In this document: positions 1 to 7,661 of the stretch, in pieces
How positions within the stretch are numbered: the stretch's first letter is position 1
Layout: each line of letters begins with the position of its first letter
Assembly (NCBI GenBank): GCA_910584935.1
Contig: CAJUDU010000010.1
Location: forward strand, 1 to 51,876
From: an uncultured Butyricicoccus sp.
Lineage (GTDB): Bacteria > Bacillota > Clostridia > Oscillospirales > Butyricicoccaceae
Direction: 5' to 3'
DNA: 51,876 nt
Program-made: the position numbers and the translations under genes
Notes under the pieces: model-generated
What the model was told of the DNA's origin: nothing
Databases searched by the model: none
What the model saw: only the letters and a program-made list of their open reading frames with translations

Positions 1-1
1 T

Positions 2-520
2 GCCGGGCGGATTCGGGACTTTCACCCGTTAGAACGTGCGCTCGCCGGGCGCACGCAAAACCAGCCATTCCATTTTGAACAAATGAAACGGCTGCATTTG
101 CAGGAAATCTTAATTTTATTCCAGCGGATGCAGTATCAACAGTCAGCGCTTGGACAAGCCCATGTTTCCTGGAAGAAAAGCCTGGTTGAAACCGTGCTCA
201 CACAAATTGAAGCGGATTTATCCAAAGGCGTTGATTTTGAAGCAATTTCCCGTCAGCAGGGCATTACATTAAGTTATTTCCGTGAAATCTTCAAAGAAAT
301 CACAGGGCTTACCCCTGTCCATTATCTAAACCAGGCGCGGATAATGCGTGCTTTGGAACTCCTTCAAACTGGGGATTTATCCATTGCGGAAACCGGACAG
401 GCTGTCGGCATTGATGACGCAAATTATTTTTCCCGCTTATTCAAAAAAGTGACTGGTTATCCACCGCGCTATTTCAAAGGCATTGCAGATTCGGCGGATA
501 AACACAGTCTTTTGCCCTGA
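2..520 (+). CDS. AraC-family transcriptional regulator, 5'-truncated by window edge
   Basis: The reading frame is open from base 2, so the gene starts outside the window; the internal ATG at 83 is probably not its start. The 172 visible residues end in a double helix-turn-helix of the AraC/XylS type: a first HTH around the DFEAISRQQGITLSYF segment, and a second carrying the family signature around IDDANYFSRLFKKVTGYPP. The residues before it are a helical stretch, possibly the end of a sensing or receiver domain that cannot be classified here. It lies directly upstream of an ABC cassette in the same direction, but an extended -10 promoter between them suggests that cassette is expressed separately. 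Family call is firm; ligand and target are unknown. Confidence 0.85.
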   Translation, partial: AGRIRDFHPLERALAGRTQNQPFHFEQMKRLHLQEILILFQRMQYQQSALGQAHVSWKKSLVETVLTQIEADLSKGVDFEAISRQQGITLSYFREIFKEITGLTPVHYLNQARIMRALELLQTGDLSIAETGQAVGIDDANYFSRLFKKVTGYPPRYFKGIADSADKHSLLP

Positions 521-555
521 ATGATGAATTAGGGCTTCCTTTTTCCGCACCTTTT

Positions 556-564
556 TGCTATAAT
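556..564 (+). promoter_or_regulatory. Predicted extended -10 promoter for the ABC cassette
   Basis: TATAAT at 559-564 is preceded by TGC (extended -10). No good -35 is visible. It lies about 65 bp upstream of the GTG start at 629. Confidence 0.45.
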
Positions 565-628
565 AAATCCAGTGCCGCATTTTTATGCGCATAAACTGAA
601 TATATCCATTACATATGGGGGGATTAAC

Positions 629-1570
629 GTGAATTTTTTCTCTGACCTGCTCAGCGCGCTGCCTGGCGCTGTTGCACAGGGGCTTATTTGGGGCTTAGCG
701 GCCATTGGCGTATATATCACCTATAAAGTGCTTAATTTCGCTGATTTGACCGTGGACGGCTCTATGTGTACCGGCGGCGCCATCTGTGTGATGCTGATGG
801 CAAATGATGTGAATGTATGGCTTGCGTTGCTTTGTGCATTTATTGCCGGTATGCTGGCGGGAGCTATCACTGGGCTGCTGCATACGGTTATGGGCATCCC
901 GGATATCCTGTCTGGCATTTTGACCCAGCTCGCTTTGTTTTCTGTCAACCTGCGCATTATGGGGGACAAAGCCAATGTCGCCATCAACCCAAACCGGTAT
1001 AAACTGCTGGTTTCCCTGCGCCATGTCAAGGAAACATCCATCAATAACCCAATCTTTATTGTTATCCTGTTTACAATTGTCATTATTGCTTTGCTGTATT
1101 GGTTTTTCGGGACAGAACTTGGGTGCAGCATCCGTGCAACTGGCTGCAACCCGAATATGAGCCGCGCACAGGGCATTAATGTAAACCGGAATAAAGTATT
1201 GGGGCTGATGCTGTCTAACGGCACTGTGGCGCTGGCAAGCGGACTGTATGCCCAATATCAAGGGTTTGCGGACGTCAATGCGGGGCGCGGCGCAATCGTT
1301 ATCGGTTTAGCCGCGGTTATTATTGGCGATGTTGTATTCTCACGCATTTTCCGCAATTTCGCGCTAAAGCTGTTATCAGTTTCTTTTGGCGCAATCATTT
1401 ATTATCTGGTCATTCAAATTGTCTTGACCCTTGGGTTAAAGAGCAATGACTTAAAACTGTTATCAGCGGCAGTGGTTGCCATTTTCCTTGCGGTTCCATA
1501 TTGGAAAGGGAAATATTTCCGCGGTGCAGCCAAAGCTTCCATCAAAAAGGAGGAAAGCCACAATGCTTGA
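629..1570 (+). CDS. ABC transporter permease (uncharacterised transport system, COG4120-like)
   Basis: I place the start at GTG 629 because GGGGGG sits just upstream and the protein (313 residues) then begins with a typical short N-terminus. Multiple hydrophobic segments span the chain, and the motif around LSGILTQLALFSVNLRIMG resembles the permeases of TrpX/TrpY/TrpZ-like and related uncharacterised ABC systems. It would form the membrane channel with the ATPase encoded next, whose ATG (1563) overlaps the 3' end by 8 bases, implying translational coupling. No substrate-binding protein is encoded beside the pair, although such systems normally have one; it may lie upstream of the window. Substrate unknown. 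Confidence 0.8.
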   Translation: MNFFSDLLSALPGAVAQGLIWGLAAIGVYITYKVLNFADLTVDGSMCTGGAICVMLMANDVNVWLALLCAFIAGMLAGAITGLLHTVMGIPDILSGILTQLALFSVNLRIMGDKANVAINPNRYKLLVSLRHVKETSINNPIFIVILFTIVIIALLYWFFGTELGCSIRATGCNPNMSRAQGINVNRNKVLGLMLSNGTVALASGLYAQYQGFADVNAGRGAIVIGLAAVIIGDVVFSRIFRNFALKLLSVSFGAIIYYLVIQIVLTLGLKSNDLKLLSAAVVAIFLAVPYWKGKYFRGAAKASIKKEESHNA

Positions 1571-2345
1571 ACTCAAAGGGCTTTATAAAACCTTCAACCC
1601 CGGTACCATCAACGAAAAGCGCGCAATTGACGGTTTAGAATTAAACCTGCACCCTGGTGACTTTGTTACAGTTATCGGCGGCAATGGCGCGGGTAAATCC
1701 ACTATGCTGAACCTAATCGCAGGAGTTTTCCCGCCAGACACCGGACTAATCCGACTCAATGGGTTTAACTTGACCCATTTGCCGGAACATAAACGCGCAC
1801 GATTTTTAGGGCGTGTATTCCAAGACCCCATGATGGGTACGGCAGCGAATATGGGTATTGAAGAAAACCTTGCGCTTGCGTTGCGGCGCGGCAAAATGCG
1901 CGGCTTGCGCCATGGCATTACCAATACGGAACGCAAGCTTTACCGTGAAAAGCTCGCTATGCTGGATTTAGGGCTGGAAGACCGGCTGACCAGCAAAGTC
2001 GGTTTGCTTTCCGGCGGGCAGCGCCAAGCGCTGACCCTACTGATGGCAACGCTAAAAAAACCCGATTTACTGCTGCTGGACGAACATACCGCAGCACTCG
2101 ACCCAAAAACGGCGGAAAAAGTGCTTACCTTGACCGAAGATATTGTTGCCCGCGACAACCTGACCACGTTGATGGTGACACATAATATGAAACACGCGAT
2201 CCGATATGGCAATCGATTAATCATGATGGATGCCGGTCATGTTGTGGTGGATATTTCCGGTGAGGAAAAGAAAAACCTGAAAGTACGGGATTTGCTGGAT
2301 AAATTCAACATTGAAAATGACCGTATGCTGTTAAGCGACAAATAA
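1563..2345 (+). CDS. ABC transporter ATP-binding protein
   Basis: The start is ATG 1563 (GGAGG just upstream), giving 260 residues, normal for a single ABC domain. Walker A (GGNGAGKST) is at residues 39-47, the Q-loop near FQDPM, signature LSGGQ at 149-153, Walker B plus catalytic Glu at LLLLDE 169-174, and the switch histidine in VTHNM. All ATPase elements are intact. It pairs with the overlapping permease gene. A strong intrinsic terminator follows immediately, so permease and ATPase form a closed two-gene unit. Confidence 0.92.
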   Translation: MLELKGLYKTFNPGTINEKRAIDGLELNLHPGDFVTVIGGNGAGKSTMLNLIAGVFPPDTGLIRLNGFNLTHLPEHKRARFLGRVFQDPMMGTAANMGIEENLALALRRGKMRGLRHGITNTERKLYREKLAMLDLGLEDRLTSKVGLLSGGQRQALTLLMATLKKPDLLLLDEHTAALDPKTAEKVLTLTEDIVARDNLTTLMVTHNMKHAIRYGNRLIMMDAGHVVVDISGEEKKNLKVRDLLDKFNIENDRMLLSDK

Positions 2346-2349
2346 AAAA

Positions 2350-2382
2350 AGAGAAGGGCAATTTGCCCTTCTTTTTCTTTTC
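2350..2382 (+). terminator. Intrinsic terminator after the ABC cassette
   Basis: Inverted repeat AGAAGGGCAA (2352-2361) with TTGCCCTTCT (2363-2372), followed by a T-rich tract. The 2383-2501 stretch holds nothing else I recognise. Confidence 0.85.
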
Positions 2383-2501
2383 GGTGTCGTACTTTTAAAG
2401 CCGGATTTGCCCTGTAAGCAGTTTAAAGCTGCCTTTGCCGCTATGCTTGACAAAACCAAGCCCTATCGCTTACAATAAACAGCAAAGGAGGGCTGATTTT
2501 T

Positions 2502-3074
2502 ATGAATGCTAACCTGGCATACCAAGACCCTGTTTGGGAAGAATGTATTAATGGCACAATCGTTGCCATGTCCCCACGCCCGCCAATCTCCCATAGCTAT
2601 ATTGCCGGAAATATTTATTGGATATTCCGAAGCTATCTGAACAGAAAAAAATGTACGCCATTTGCTGATGGCGTTGACCTTTATTTAACCGAAAAAGACC
2701 ATTTCATCCCAGATGTTATGGTTGTTTGTGATCCGGATAAAATCACAAGCGATGGCATTTATGGCGCGCCGGATTTTGTCGTTGAAGTCCTTTCGCCCAG
2801 CACTGCCAAAAATGACCGTGGTTATAAAAAAGACGCTTATGCTGTGGCAGGCGTCAAAGAATATTGGATTGTCAGCCCATCAGATAAATCTGTTGAGCAA
2901 TATTTGCTGCAAGACGGGCAATTTATCCTGCATGAGGTTTATTCCATCCGCCCAGATTATGAACTTGCTAAAATGACAGAACAGGAACGTGCTGCATTGA
3001 TAATGGCATTCCATTGCAGTTTATATGATGACCTGCTGATTTCACTCGAAGATATTTTCTGGCGCGTAAAATAA
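2502..3074 (+). CDS. Uma2 family protein (DUF820, PD-(D/E)xK nuclease fold)
   Basis: This 190-residue protein starts at ATG 2502 behind AAAGGAGGG. It has the Uma2/DUF820 layout: an early YxxxNG-like turn, then FIPDVMVVCD and the hallmark DFVVEVLSPST with a following D...K...Y and GVKEYWIV. These correspond to the PD-(D/E)xK core, with Asp in PDVMV, Glu in VVEV and a downstream Lys. Family members are widespread in cyanobacteria and Firmicutes; they have a nuclease-like fold, but the biological role is not established. It stands alone between two terminators with no partner. The start of its transcript is not obvious. Confidence 0.88.
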   Translation: MNANLAYQDPVWEECINGTIVAMSPRPPISHSYIAGNIYWIFRSYLNRKKCTPFADGVDLYLTEKDHFIPDVMVVCDPDKITSDGIYGAPDFVVEVLSPSTAKNDRGYKKDAYAVAGVKEYWIVSPSDKSVEQYLLQDGQFILHEVYSIRPDYELAKMTEQERAALIMAFHCSLYDDLLISLEDIFWRVK

Positions 3075-3103
3075 ACGCTTCTATTCCATATGATAAATAT
3101 TTA

Positions 3104-3152
3104 GGGATTCTGCTGGATGTTTATTTGACATCCAGCAGAATCCCTTTTCTTT
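3104..3152. terminator. Bidirectional intrinsic terminator, 17-bp stem
   Basis: A perfect inverted repeat (3104-3120 with 3128-3144) lies between the convergent Uma2 gene and the repeat-protein gene. A T-rich tract follows on the plus strand; A-rich sequence upstream gives a weaker U-tract for the minus strand. Confidence 0.85.
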
Positions 3153-4169
3153 TTAATGGCACACCTTACAAGCAATATACCCTTGCGCACGGGCATCCTC
3201 TGCACTTGAAAACCAGATTTCATTTTCCGGTTTAATCTTCTTTGCCCACCGGCAGCCTGGATCATGATATTTATCCGATTCTACACTGCCGACAAGTCCT
3301 GCCCCTGATTTTGTGTAATCCTGCTGCTGTGCAGCGGCTTGCGCTGCCGCAAGACGTTCCTGTTCCGCCTTTTCCGCAGCGGCTTTTTCAGCTGCAAGAC
3401 GCTCCTGTTCCGCCCGTTCTGCGGCGGCTTTTTCAGCTGCAAGACGTTCCTGTTCCGCCTTTTCCGCGGCGGCTTTTTCTGCCGCGAGACGTTCCTGTTC
3501 CGCCTTTTCTGCGGCGGCTTTTTCTGCCGCGAGACGTTCCTGTTCCGCCTTCTCTGCGGCGGCTTTTTCTGCCGCGAGACGTTCCTGTTCCGCCTTCTCT
3601 GCCGCTTCCATCTCCTTTGTGCTTATTGTTATTGGTAACTCTGGACTATTGCTTTCCCCTATCCCACAAATAAGTACGGTATCCCCTGCTTTTAATGGTG
3701 TAATTTCACATACAATTTGCCCATCTCCTGCTGATATAACCTTTGCAGAAGCTATGCTGGCGTCCGCAACTTTGCAATTAATATTTTCTATTGATGTATT
3801 GGTTGGCGTATAATCAAAAGCAACAGTTTGGGTATGCGGCATTTCAATGGGTGCAATAACACCTTGCTGAATGCTGATATTTATTTCAGGCGGCGGCGCT
3901 AAAGCGATACCTGCTGCAAATAATATAATCAGCAAAATCCCTTTTGGTTTACCGCTCATTTTATGTGCTTTCCAAAATTTTTGAAGCTGTTTCACAGGCA
4001 ATGCAATACCGGCAAATACCAGCAACAGCACGCTTGCCAGTGAAGGGAATTCTGCAATGGCGCCACAAAGTGAAACCACAGTCAGTATCCACCATAAAAC
4101 CGTGCTGAGTTTCCCCTTCGGTCTGCGGCTATCATCAATCGTAAACGAATTCCTATCTTGATTTTCCAT
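3153..4169 (-). CDS. Membrane protein with Lys/Glu/Ala-rich 15-residue repeats and C-terminal Cys/His metal-binding-like domain
   Basis: 338 residues. Hydrophobic segments at about 21-40, 43-59 and 77-92 suggest three membrane passes. Residues about 95-185 look like a beta-sandwich, bacterial Ig-like segment. Residues 191-280 are six near-perfect copies of a 15-residue unit (EKAEQERLAAEKAAA), predicted to be a long charged helix or coiled coil. The last 50 residues hold the pattern YHDPGCRWAKKI...GYIACKVCH, resembling the Ada-type zinc-binding domain often found at the ends of surface nucleases and repeat proteins. A GGAGG site precedes the ATG. Function unknown; a surface or envelope protein with a spacer rod is a reasonable inference. 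Confidence 0.75.
   Translation of the reverse strand: MENQDRNSFTIDDSRRPKGKLSTVLWWILTVVSLCGAIAEFPSLASVLLLVFAGIALPVKQLQKFWKAHKMSGKPKGILLIILFAAGIALAPPPEINISIQQGVIAPIEMPHTQTVAFDYTPTNTSIENINCKVADASIASAKVISAGDGQIVCEITPLKAGDTVLICGIGESNSPELPITISTKEMEAAEKAEQERLAAEKAAAEKAEQERLAAEKAAAEKAEQERLAAEKAAAEKAEQERLAAEKAAAERAEQERLAAEKAAAEKAEQERLAAAQAAAQQQDYTKSGAGLVGSVESDKYHDPGCRWAKKIKPENEIWFSSAEDARAQGYIACKVCH
3330..3599 (-). repeat. Six tandem 45-bp repeats inside a coding region
   Basis: Each unit encodes 15 residues of the form E(K/R)AEQERLAAEKAAA. The last copy diverges (AAAQAAA) and one has Arg for Lys. The copies are nearly identical in DNA, so slippage could change copy number. Confidence 0.95.
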
Positions 4170-4245
4170 ATTTCCCTCCTATGAATTTACAGATTTATTG
4201 TATCCTGTACCATCATATTGATAGAAGCCATGTTTCACCGCTTTT

Positions 4246-5094
4246 TCATTCCGCGTTAAGCTGCTGGAACACACGCCGGTAACGGCTTGGCGACATCCCA
4301 ACATATTTCCGGAATACTGTGCTGAAATTTGCTGGGTTTTCATATCCAAGCTGTTCCGAAATTGTCGCAATGCTGATATTGGTATCCATCAGCAGCGTTT
4401 GTGCTTCACCAATACGCCGCTTGAGCACATACTGCATAGGTGGAATTCCATATTCATCTTTAAACACGTGTGCCAGATAATATTCACTGATATGCAGTGC
4501 TGTGCTGACTGTGCCCAGTGACAGCCGTTCTGCATAATGTAAATCTAAATACCGCTGAATCCGATGCGCCATCAACCCAGCTGTGGAGTCCTGCTTTTTG
4601 GTTGGATGCTCCGCACTGCTTTGCAGGCGCGCATAAATCAGCAATAATATTCCAAGCGCGATATGAGCACATGCAAGTGTTTGCTGCCCACTGAGCGCAT
4701 GGATTAGTTTCATCATTTGAGAAACCACTTCTGCCTGTTCCCCCAATGGCAATACAGGCCAATCCTCAGGCGCCGCCATGCATCCTTCTGGCAGCCCTTG
4801 CAGCTTCACCCCGGTAAACGAAAGGCAATAAGAGTGCATCTGCCGTTTGCGGGCAATGTCTTCCCCGTGCAACGTGCCTGCGTTGCAAATCACCATATCC
4901 CCAGCTGCAATCTCATAAACGTGCCCATCTATGATGTGCTCCCCCTGACCGCTGGAAATAAATAATAACTCCAGTTCATTTTCATGGGTATGCACTAGCC
5001 GGGTATGCTGGCTGCTGTTGGGTTTATCAATCATATGACTGCCAGCAAACTGCGGCATTCTTTCAAAGCGCGGCGGCAACATGATATTTTGCAT
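4246..5094 (-). CDS. AraC-family transcriptional regulator with cupin-like sensor domain
   Basis: I choose ATG 5094 because AGGAGAG lies just upstream; this gives 282 residues, the usual size. The N-terminal half has the AraC-type cupin pattern (HTHENELELLFISSGQGEHIIDG, then an AGDMVICNAG turn), which normally binds a small sugar-like ligand. The C-terminal half is the double HTH, with LGTVSTALHISEYYLAHVFKDEYG and the signature IATISEQLGYENPANFSTVFRKYVGMSPSRYR. It is divergent from a URO-D-like gene, with 199 bp between the starts, so it probably regulates that gene and itself. It is clearly a different subfamily from the two paralogous AraC proteins further along. The 4170-4245 gap is empty. 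Confidence 0.9.
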   Translation of the reverse strand: MQNIMLPPRFERMPQFAGSHMIDKPNSSQHTRLVHTHENELELLFISSGQGEHIIDGHVYEIAAGDMVICNAGTLHGEDIARKRQMHSYCLSFTGVKLQGLPEGCMAAPEDWPVLPLGEQAEVVSQMMKLIHALSGQQTLACAHIALGILLLIYARLQSSAEHPTKKQDSTAGLMAHRIQRYLDLHYAERLSLGTVSTALHISEYYLAHVFKDEYGIPPMQYVLKRRIGEAQTLLMDTNISIATISEQLGYENPANFSTVFRKYVGMSPSRYRRVFQQLNAE

Positions 5095-5217
5095 AAGCCT
5101 TCTCTCCTTTCCGGGATGACAATTTTTCAAAACATATTTCTAGATTCTACCTGTTTCACAGCGTCTGCGCATAAAATTTTCGCAATAATACATTCACGCT
5201 GTAAAGTATGGTTATGT

Positions 5218-5223
5218 TATAAT
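5218..5223 (+). promoter_or_regulatory. Predicted -10 box for the first URO-D-like gene
   Basis: A consensus TATAAT lies 70 bp upstream of ATG 5294; the best -35 (TTCACG) has a long 19-bp spacer, as often seen where an activator is needed. The site is in the shared divergent region with the AraC gene. Confidence 0.45.
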
Positions 5224-5293
5224 TTAAATAGTAATCGGACTGTTTCCAATCATTTTTGTGACAGTCCCCCCAATACTGAGGAGGAGATTTTTT

Positions 5294-6604
5294 ATGAGCA
5301 TCGACAAGGCGCAATGTGGGAACTGGATGCTGACAGGCCCGCAAAAAGAGCAAATTTCCATCAATGCACATGACCGCGAAATTCTACGAAACCATGCAAA
5401 ACGCTTGCGGGAACTGGCGGAACTGCCAATCCAGCAGGAAAAGGTACGCCTATGGACGGCGCACAATGATTTGCAGGATACCCGCCCCTTGATTTTCATC
5501 GACCCGGAAAACGGCTGGAATGAAATCATCCCCTGGGATACCCTGGAGTGTGAAGGCGAGCTTGCAAAGGATTGGGAAATGTGGCTGCGGAAAGAAGTCA
5601 TTTGGGGCGAAAAGATGAAGGATGACCGTGTGCAGGAAGCGAAATTCTATCTGCCCTATACCGCAGTGGATACCGAATGGGGCGTTGATACCACCCCGGA
5701 AGGCATGGAAGGTGTAGAAAGCGGTGGTGCATATACATTCCACCCGCCGATTGAGGACATGGAAACCGACCTTGACCTTGTCAAATGCCCGGAAATCCAT
5801 GTGGACGAAGAAGCCACCCGCATGGCGTATGACCTGGCATGTGAAATCTTTGATGGCATTTTAACCGTGGAAATCCGCCATAAATGGTGGCATTCCATGC
5901 ATCTGACCTGGGATTATTCCAACCTGCGCGGCTTGGAAAATATGCTGTATGACTTCTACGATTACCCGGATGAGGTACACCAGCTCATGCGCAAAATGAC
6001 CGATGGTTATAAGGCAAAAGCCCGTTACCTGCAGGAACATGGCTATCTATGCTATAACAGCAACAGCTCTTATGTTGGCTCCGGTGGCTATGGCTTTTCC
6101 ACCCAACTGCCTGCTTGCGGCCCACAAGGGCAATCCACTGGTGCTGCGATGAAAGATATGTGGCTGTTCTTAGAATCCCAAGAAACCGGTGAAGTTTCCC
6201 CGCAAATGTTTGCCGAATTTGTGCTGCCTTACCAGATTGAGCTGGCAGAGGATTTTGGGATGCTAAGCTATGGCTGCTGCGAACCCATCAATCCCCGTTG
6301 GGATTATGTCAAAAAAATCCCGCACCTGCGCCGGGTTTCGGTTTCCGCATGGGCAAACGTGGAAACCATGAGCGAACAGCTTGGCAGCGATTATGTCTAT
6401 TCTCATAAACCCAGCCCAAGTTACCTGGCTGTGCCGCAAATGGATGAAGATTATATCCGCACCTATATCCGTGATTTCCTCAAGAAAACCCGCAGGAACC
6501 ATGTGGAAATCATGATGAAGGACAACCATACGTTGGGCAAAAACCCGGAAAACGCTTACCGTTGGGTACAGATTGTCCGCGAAGAAATTGAAAACATGGA
6601 CTAA
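5294..6604 (+). CDS. URO-D-like protein (uroporphyrinogen decarboxylase / methyltransferase superfamily), copy 1
   Basis: The start is ATG 5294 after GAGGAG, giving 436 residues. The chain resembles the large uncharacterised branch of the COG0407 superfamily, which also includes MtaA/CmuA-type corrinoid methyltransferases. It is longer than true HemE and there are no other heme genes nearby. Features shared with the copy at 47405-48754 include HKWW, NLRG.EN, YVGSGG-like, YGCCE, LRRVSVS.WA and MKDNHTLG near the C-terminus. The paired cysteines and late histidine could bind zinc, as in the methyltransferase branch, but that is inference. It sits between an AraC regulator and a convergent sugar ABC operon, suggesting a role in using an imported compound. 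The reaction is unknown. Confidence 0.8.
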   Translation: MSIDKAQCGNWMLTGPQKEQISINAHDREILRNHAKRLRELAELPIQQEKVRLWTAHNDLQDTRPLIFIDPENGWNEIIPWDTLECEGELAKDWEMWLRKEVIWGEKMKDDRVQEAKFYLPYTAVDTEWGVDTTPEGMEGVESGGAYTFHPPIEDMETDLDLVKCPEIHVDEEATRMAYDLACEIFDGILTVEIRHKWWHSMHLTWDYSNLRGLENMLYDFYDYPDEVHQLMRKMTDGYKAKARYLQEHGYLCYNSNSSYVGSGGYGFSTQLPACGPQGQSTGAAMKDMWLFLESQETGEVSPQMFAEFVLPYQIELAEDFGMLSYGCCEPINPRWDYVKKIPHLRRVSVSAWANVETMSEQLGSDYVYSHKPSPSYLAVPQMDEDYIRTYIRDFLKKTRRNHVEIMMKDNHTLGKNPENAYRWVQIVREEIENMD

Positions 6605-6613
6605 GTGTAAAAA

Positions 6614-6650
6614 ATATGCCGCCCGGCTTGCCGGGCGGCATATAAAACGC
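6614..6650. terminator. Bidirectional intrinsic terminator between URO-D-like gene and ABC operon
   Basis: GC-rich stem ATATGCCGCCCGG (6614-6626) with CCGGGCGGCATAT (6631-6643) and a 4-base loop. It separates convergent genes; A-rich sequence upstream gives a U-tract on the minus strand. Confidence 0.75.
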
Positions 6651-6655
6651 CTGTA

Positions 6656-7639
6656 TTAAGCGCGTTTTGCGTTTTTGCGCATATCAAGAATAACCGAACC
6701 TACAATGATAAGACCCTTAACAATGTTTGTCATGTTATCGTCGACTTTCAGCATAACCAGGCCGTTATTGATAACGCCCAGAATCAGGATACCAGCAAGT
6801 ACGCCAGATACGCGGCAGATACCGCCTGTATGGGAAGTACCGCCAACGGTTGCCGCTGCGATAGCATCCAATTCGTAGTTCAAACCGGAGTTTGCGGAGT
6901 CCGCGGAACCCGAACGGCCTGCCAGCAACATACCAGCAATCGCCGCACACAGCGAGCACCAAACATAAACCTTAATCAGGTTGACTTCGACATTGATACC
7001 AGCAACACGTGCTGCCTGATCGTTGCCGCCGATGGCGTAAACGTTTTTGCCAAAGCGTGTCTGCGTCAGCAAGAATGCCGATATGATGTACATGATGATA
7101 AATACCAGGATAATCACCGGGAACCCGCCAAGACGGCCAGAGCCAAAGAAACGGAAGCCTTCAGACAGGTTGGAAATCGGACGGTTGGTGAAAATCTTGG
7201 CGCCTGCGCGGCAGATGAGCTGTGCCCCCAAGGTTGCGATAAACGGTGGGATTTTGGTGTAGGCAATGATTGCGCCATAAATTGCGCCAATTGCCGCACC
7301 GATAAGCAAACCAACAAGGATAACCAGGATAACCGGCTTTTCGCCCATGCCTGGGAAACGTGCGTTTGCATAGTCTGCAGGCTGCACCAAGGAAGCGGTG
7401 ATACAAGCAACCAGCGCCGCTGATGCGCCAATGGTCAGGTCAATGCCCTTGGACAGGATGGCGAACATAACGCCAAATGCCATAATGCCTTTTACTGCTT
7501 CACCAGTCAGCAGAGTGGTCAGGTTGCTGACCGAGAAGAAGTTCGGCTGTGCGCCACTCATGATGATAACCAGTGCAATCAGCACCAGCCAGATGGAGTT
7601 TTGGGAGATAAATTTCTTTTTATCAAACGTTTTCTGCAT
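6656..7639 (-). CDS. Sugar ABC transporter permease (RbsC-like)
   Basis: 327 residues with many hydrophobic segments and the typical ribose/xylose/galactose permease signature, including the early FxxxxNLxxLL segment, LSKGIDLTIGA and the EAA-like RVAGINVEVNL...AAIAGMLLAGRSGSADS region. It is last in the operon, 22 bp after the ATPase gene, with GAGGGG before the ATG. It forms the membrane channel of a CUT2-type importer with the ATPase and one or both binding proteins encoded upstream. The sugar cannot be read from the sequence. Confidence 0.92.
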   Translation of the reverse strand: MQKTFDKKKFISQNSIWLVLIALVIIMSGAQPNFFSVSNLTTLLTGEAVKGIMAFGVMFAILSKGIDLTIGASAALVACITASLVQPADYANARFPGMGEKPVILVILVGLLIGAAIGAIYGAIIAYTKIPPFIATLGAQLICRAGAKIFTNRPISNLSEGFRFFGSGRLGGFPVIILVFIIMYIISAFLLTQTRFGKNVYAIGGNDQAARVAGINVEVNLIKVYVWCSLCAAIAGMLLAGRSGSADSANSGLNYELDAIAAATVGGTSHTGGICRVSGVLAGILILGVINNGLVMLKVDDNMTNIVKGLIIVGSVILDMRKNAKRA

Positions 7640-7661
7640 TGCGATGTTACCCCTCTCTCTG

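Noticed and set aside
3330..3599. Possible CRISPR array
   Set aside because: The repeats are directly contiguous, without spacers, and in frame within a coding sequence.
3242..3673. Plus-strand open frames rich in VPVPP/LPRD repeats
   Set aside because: They are the antisense of the 45-bp repeats; the minus-strand frame has the ribosome site, membrane segments and Cys/His domain.
5294..6604. HemE, true uroporphyrinogen decarboxylase
   Set aside because: The protein is about 80 residues longer than HemE, there are no heme genes nearby, and two paralogs are each tied to a transporter locus.
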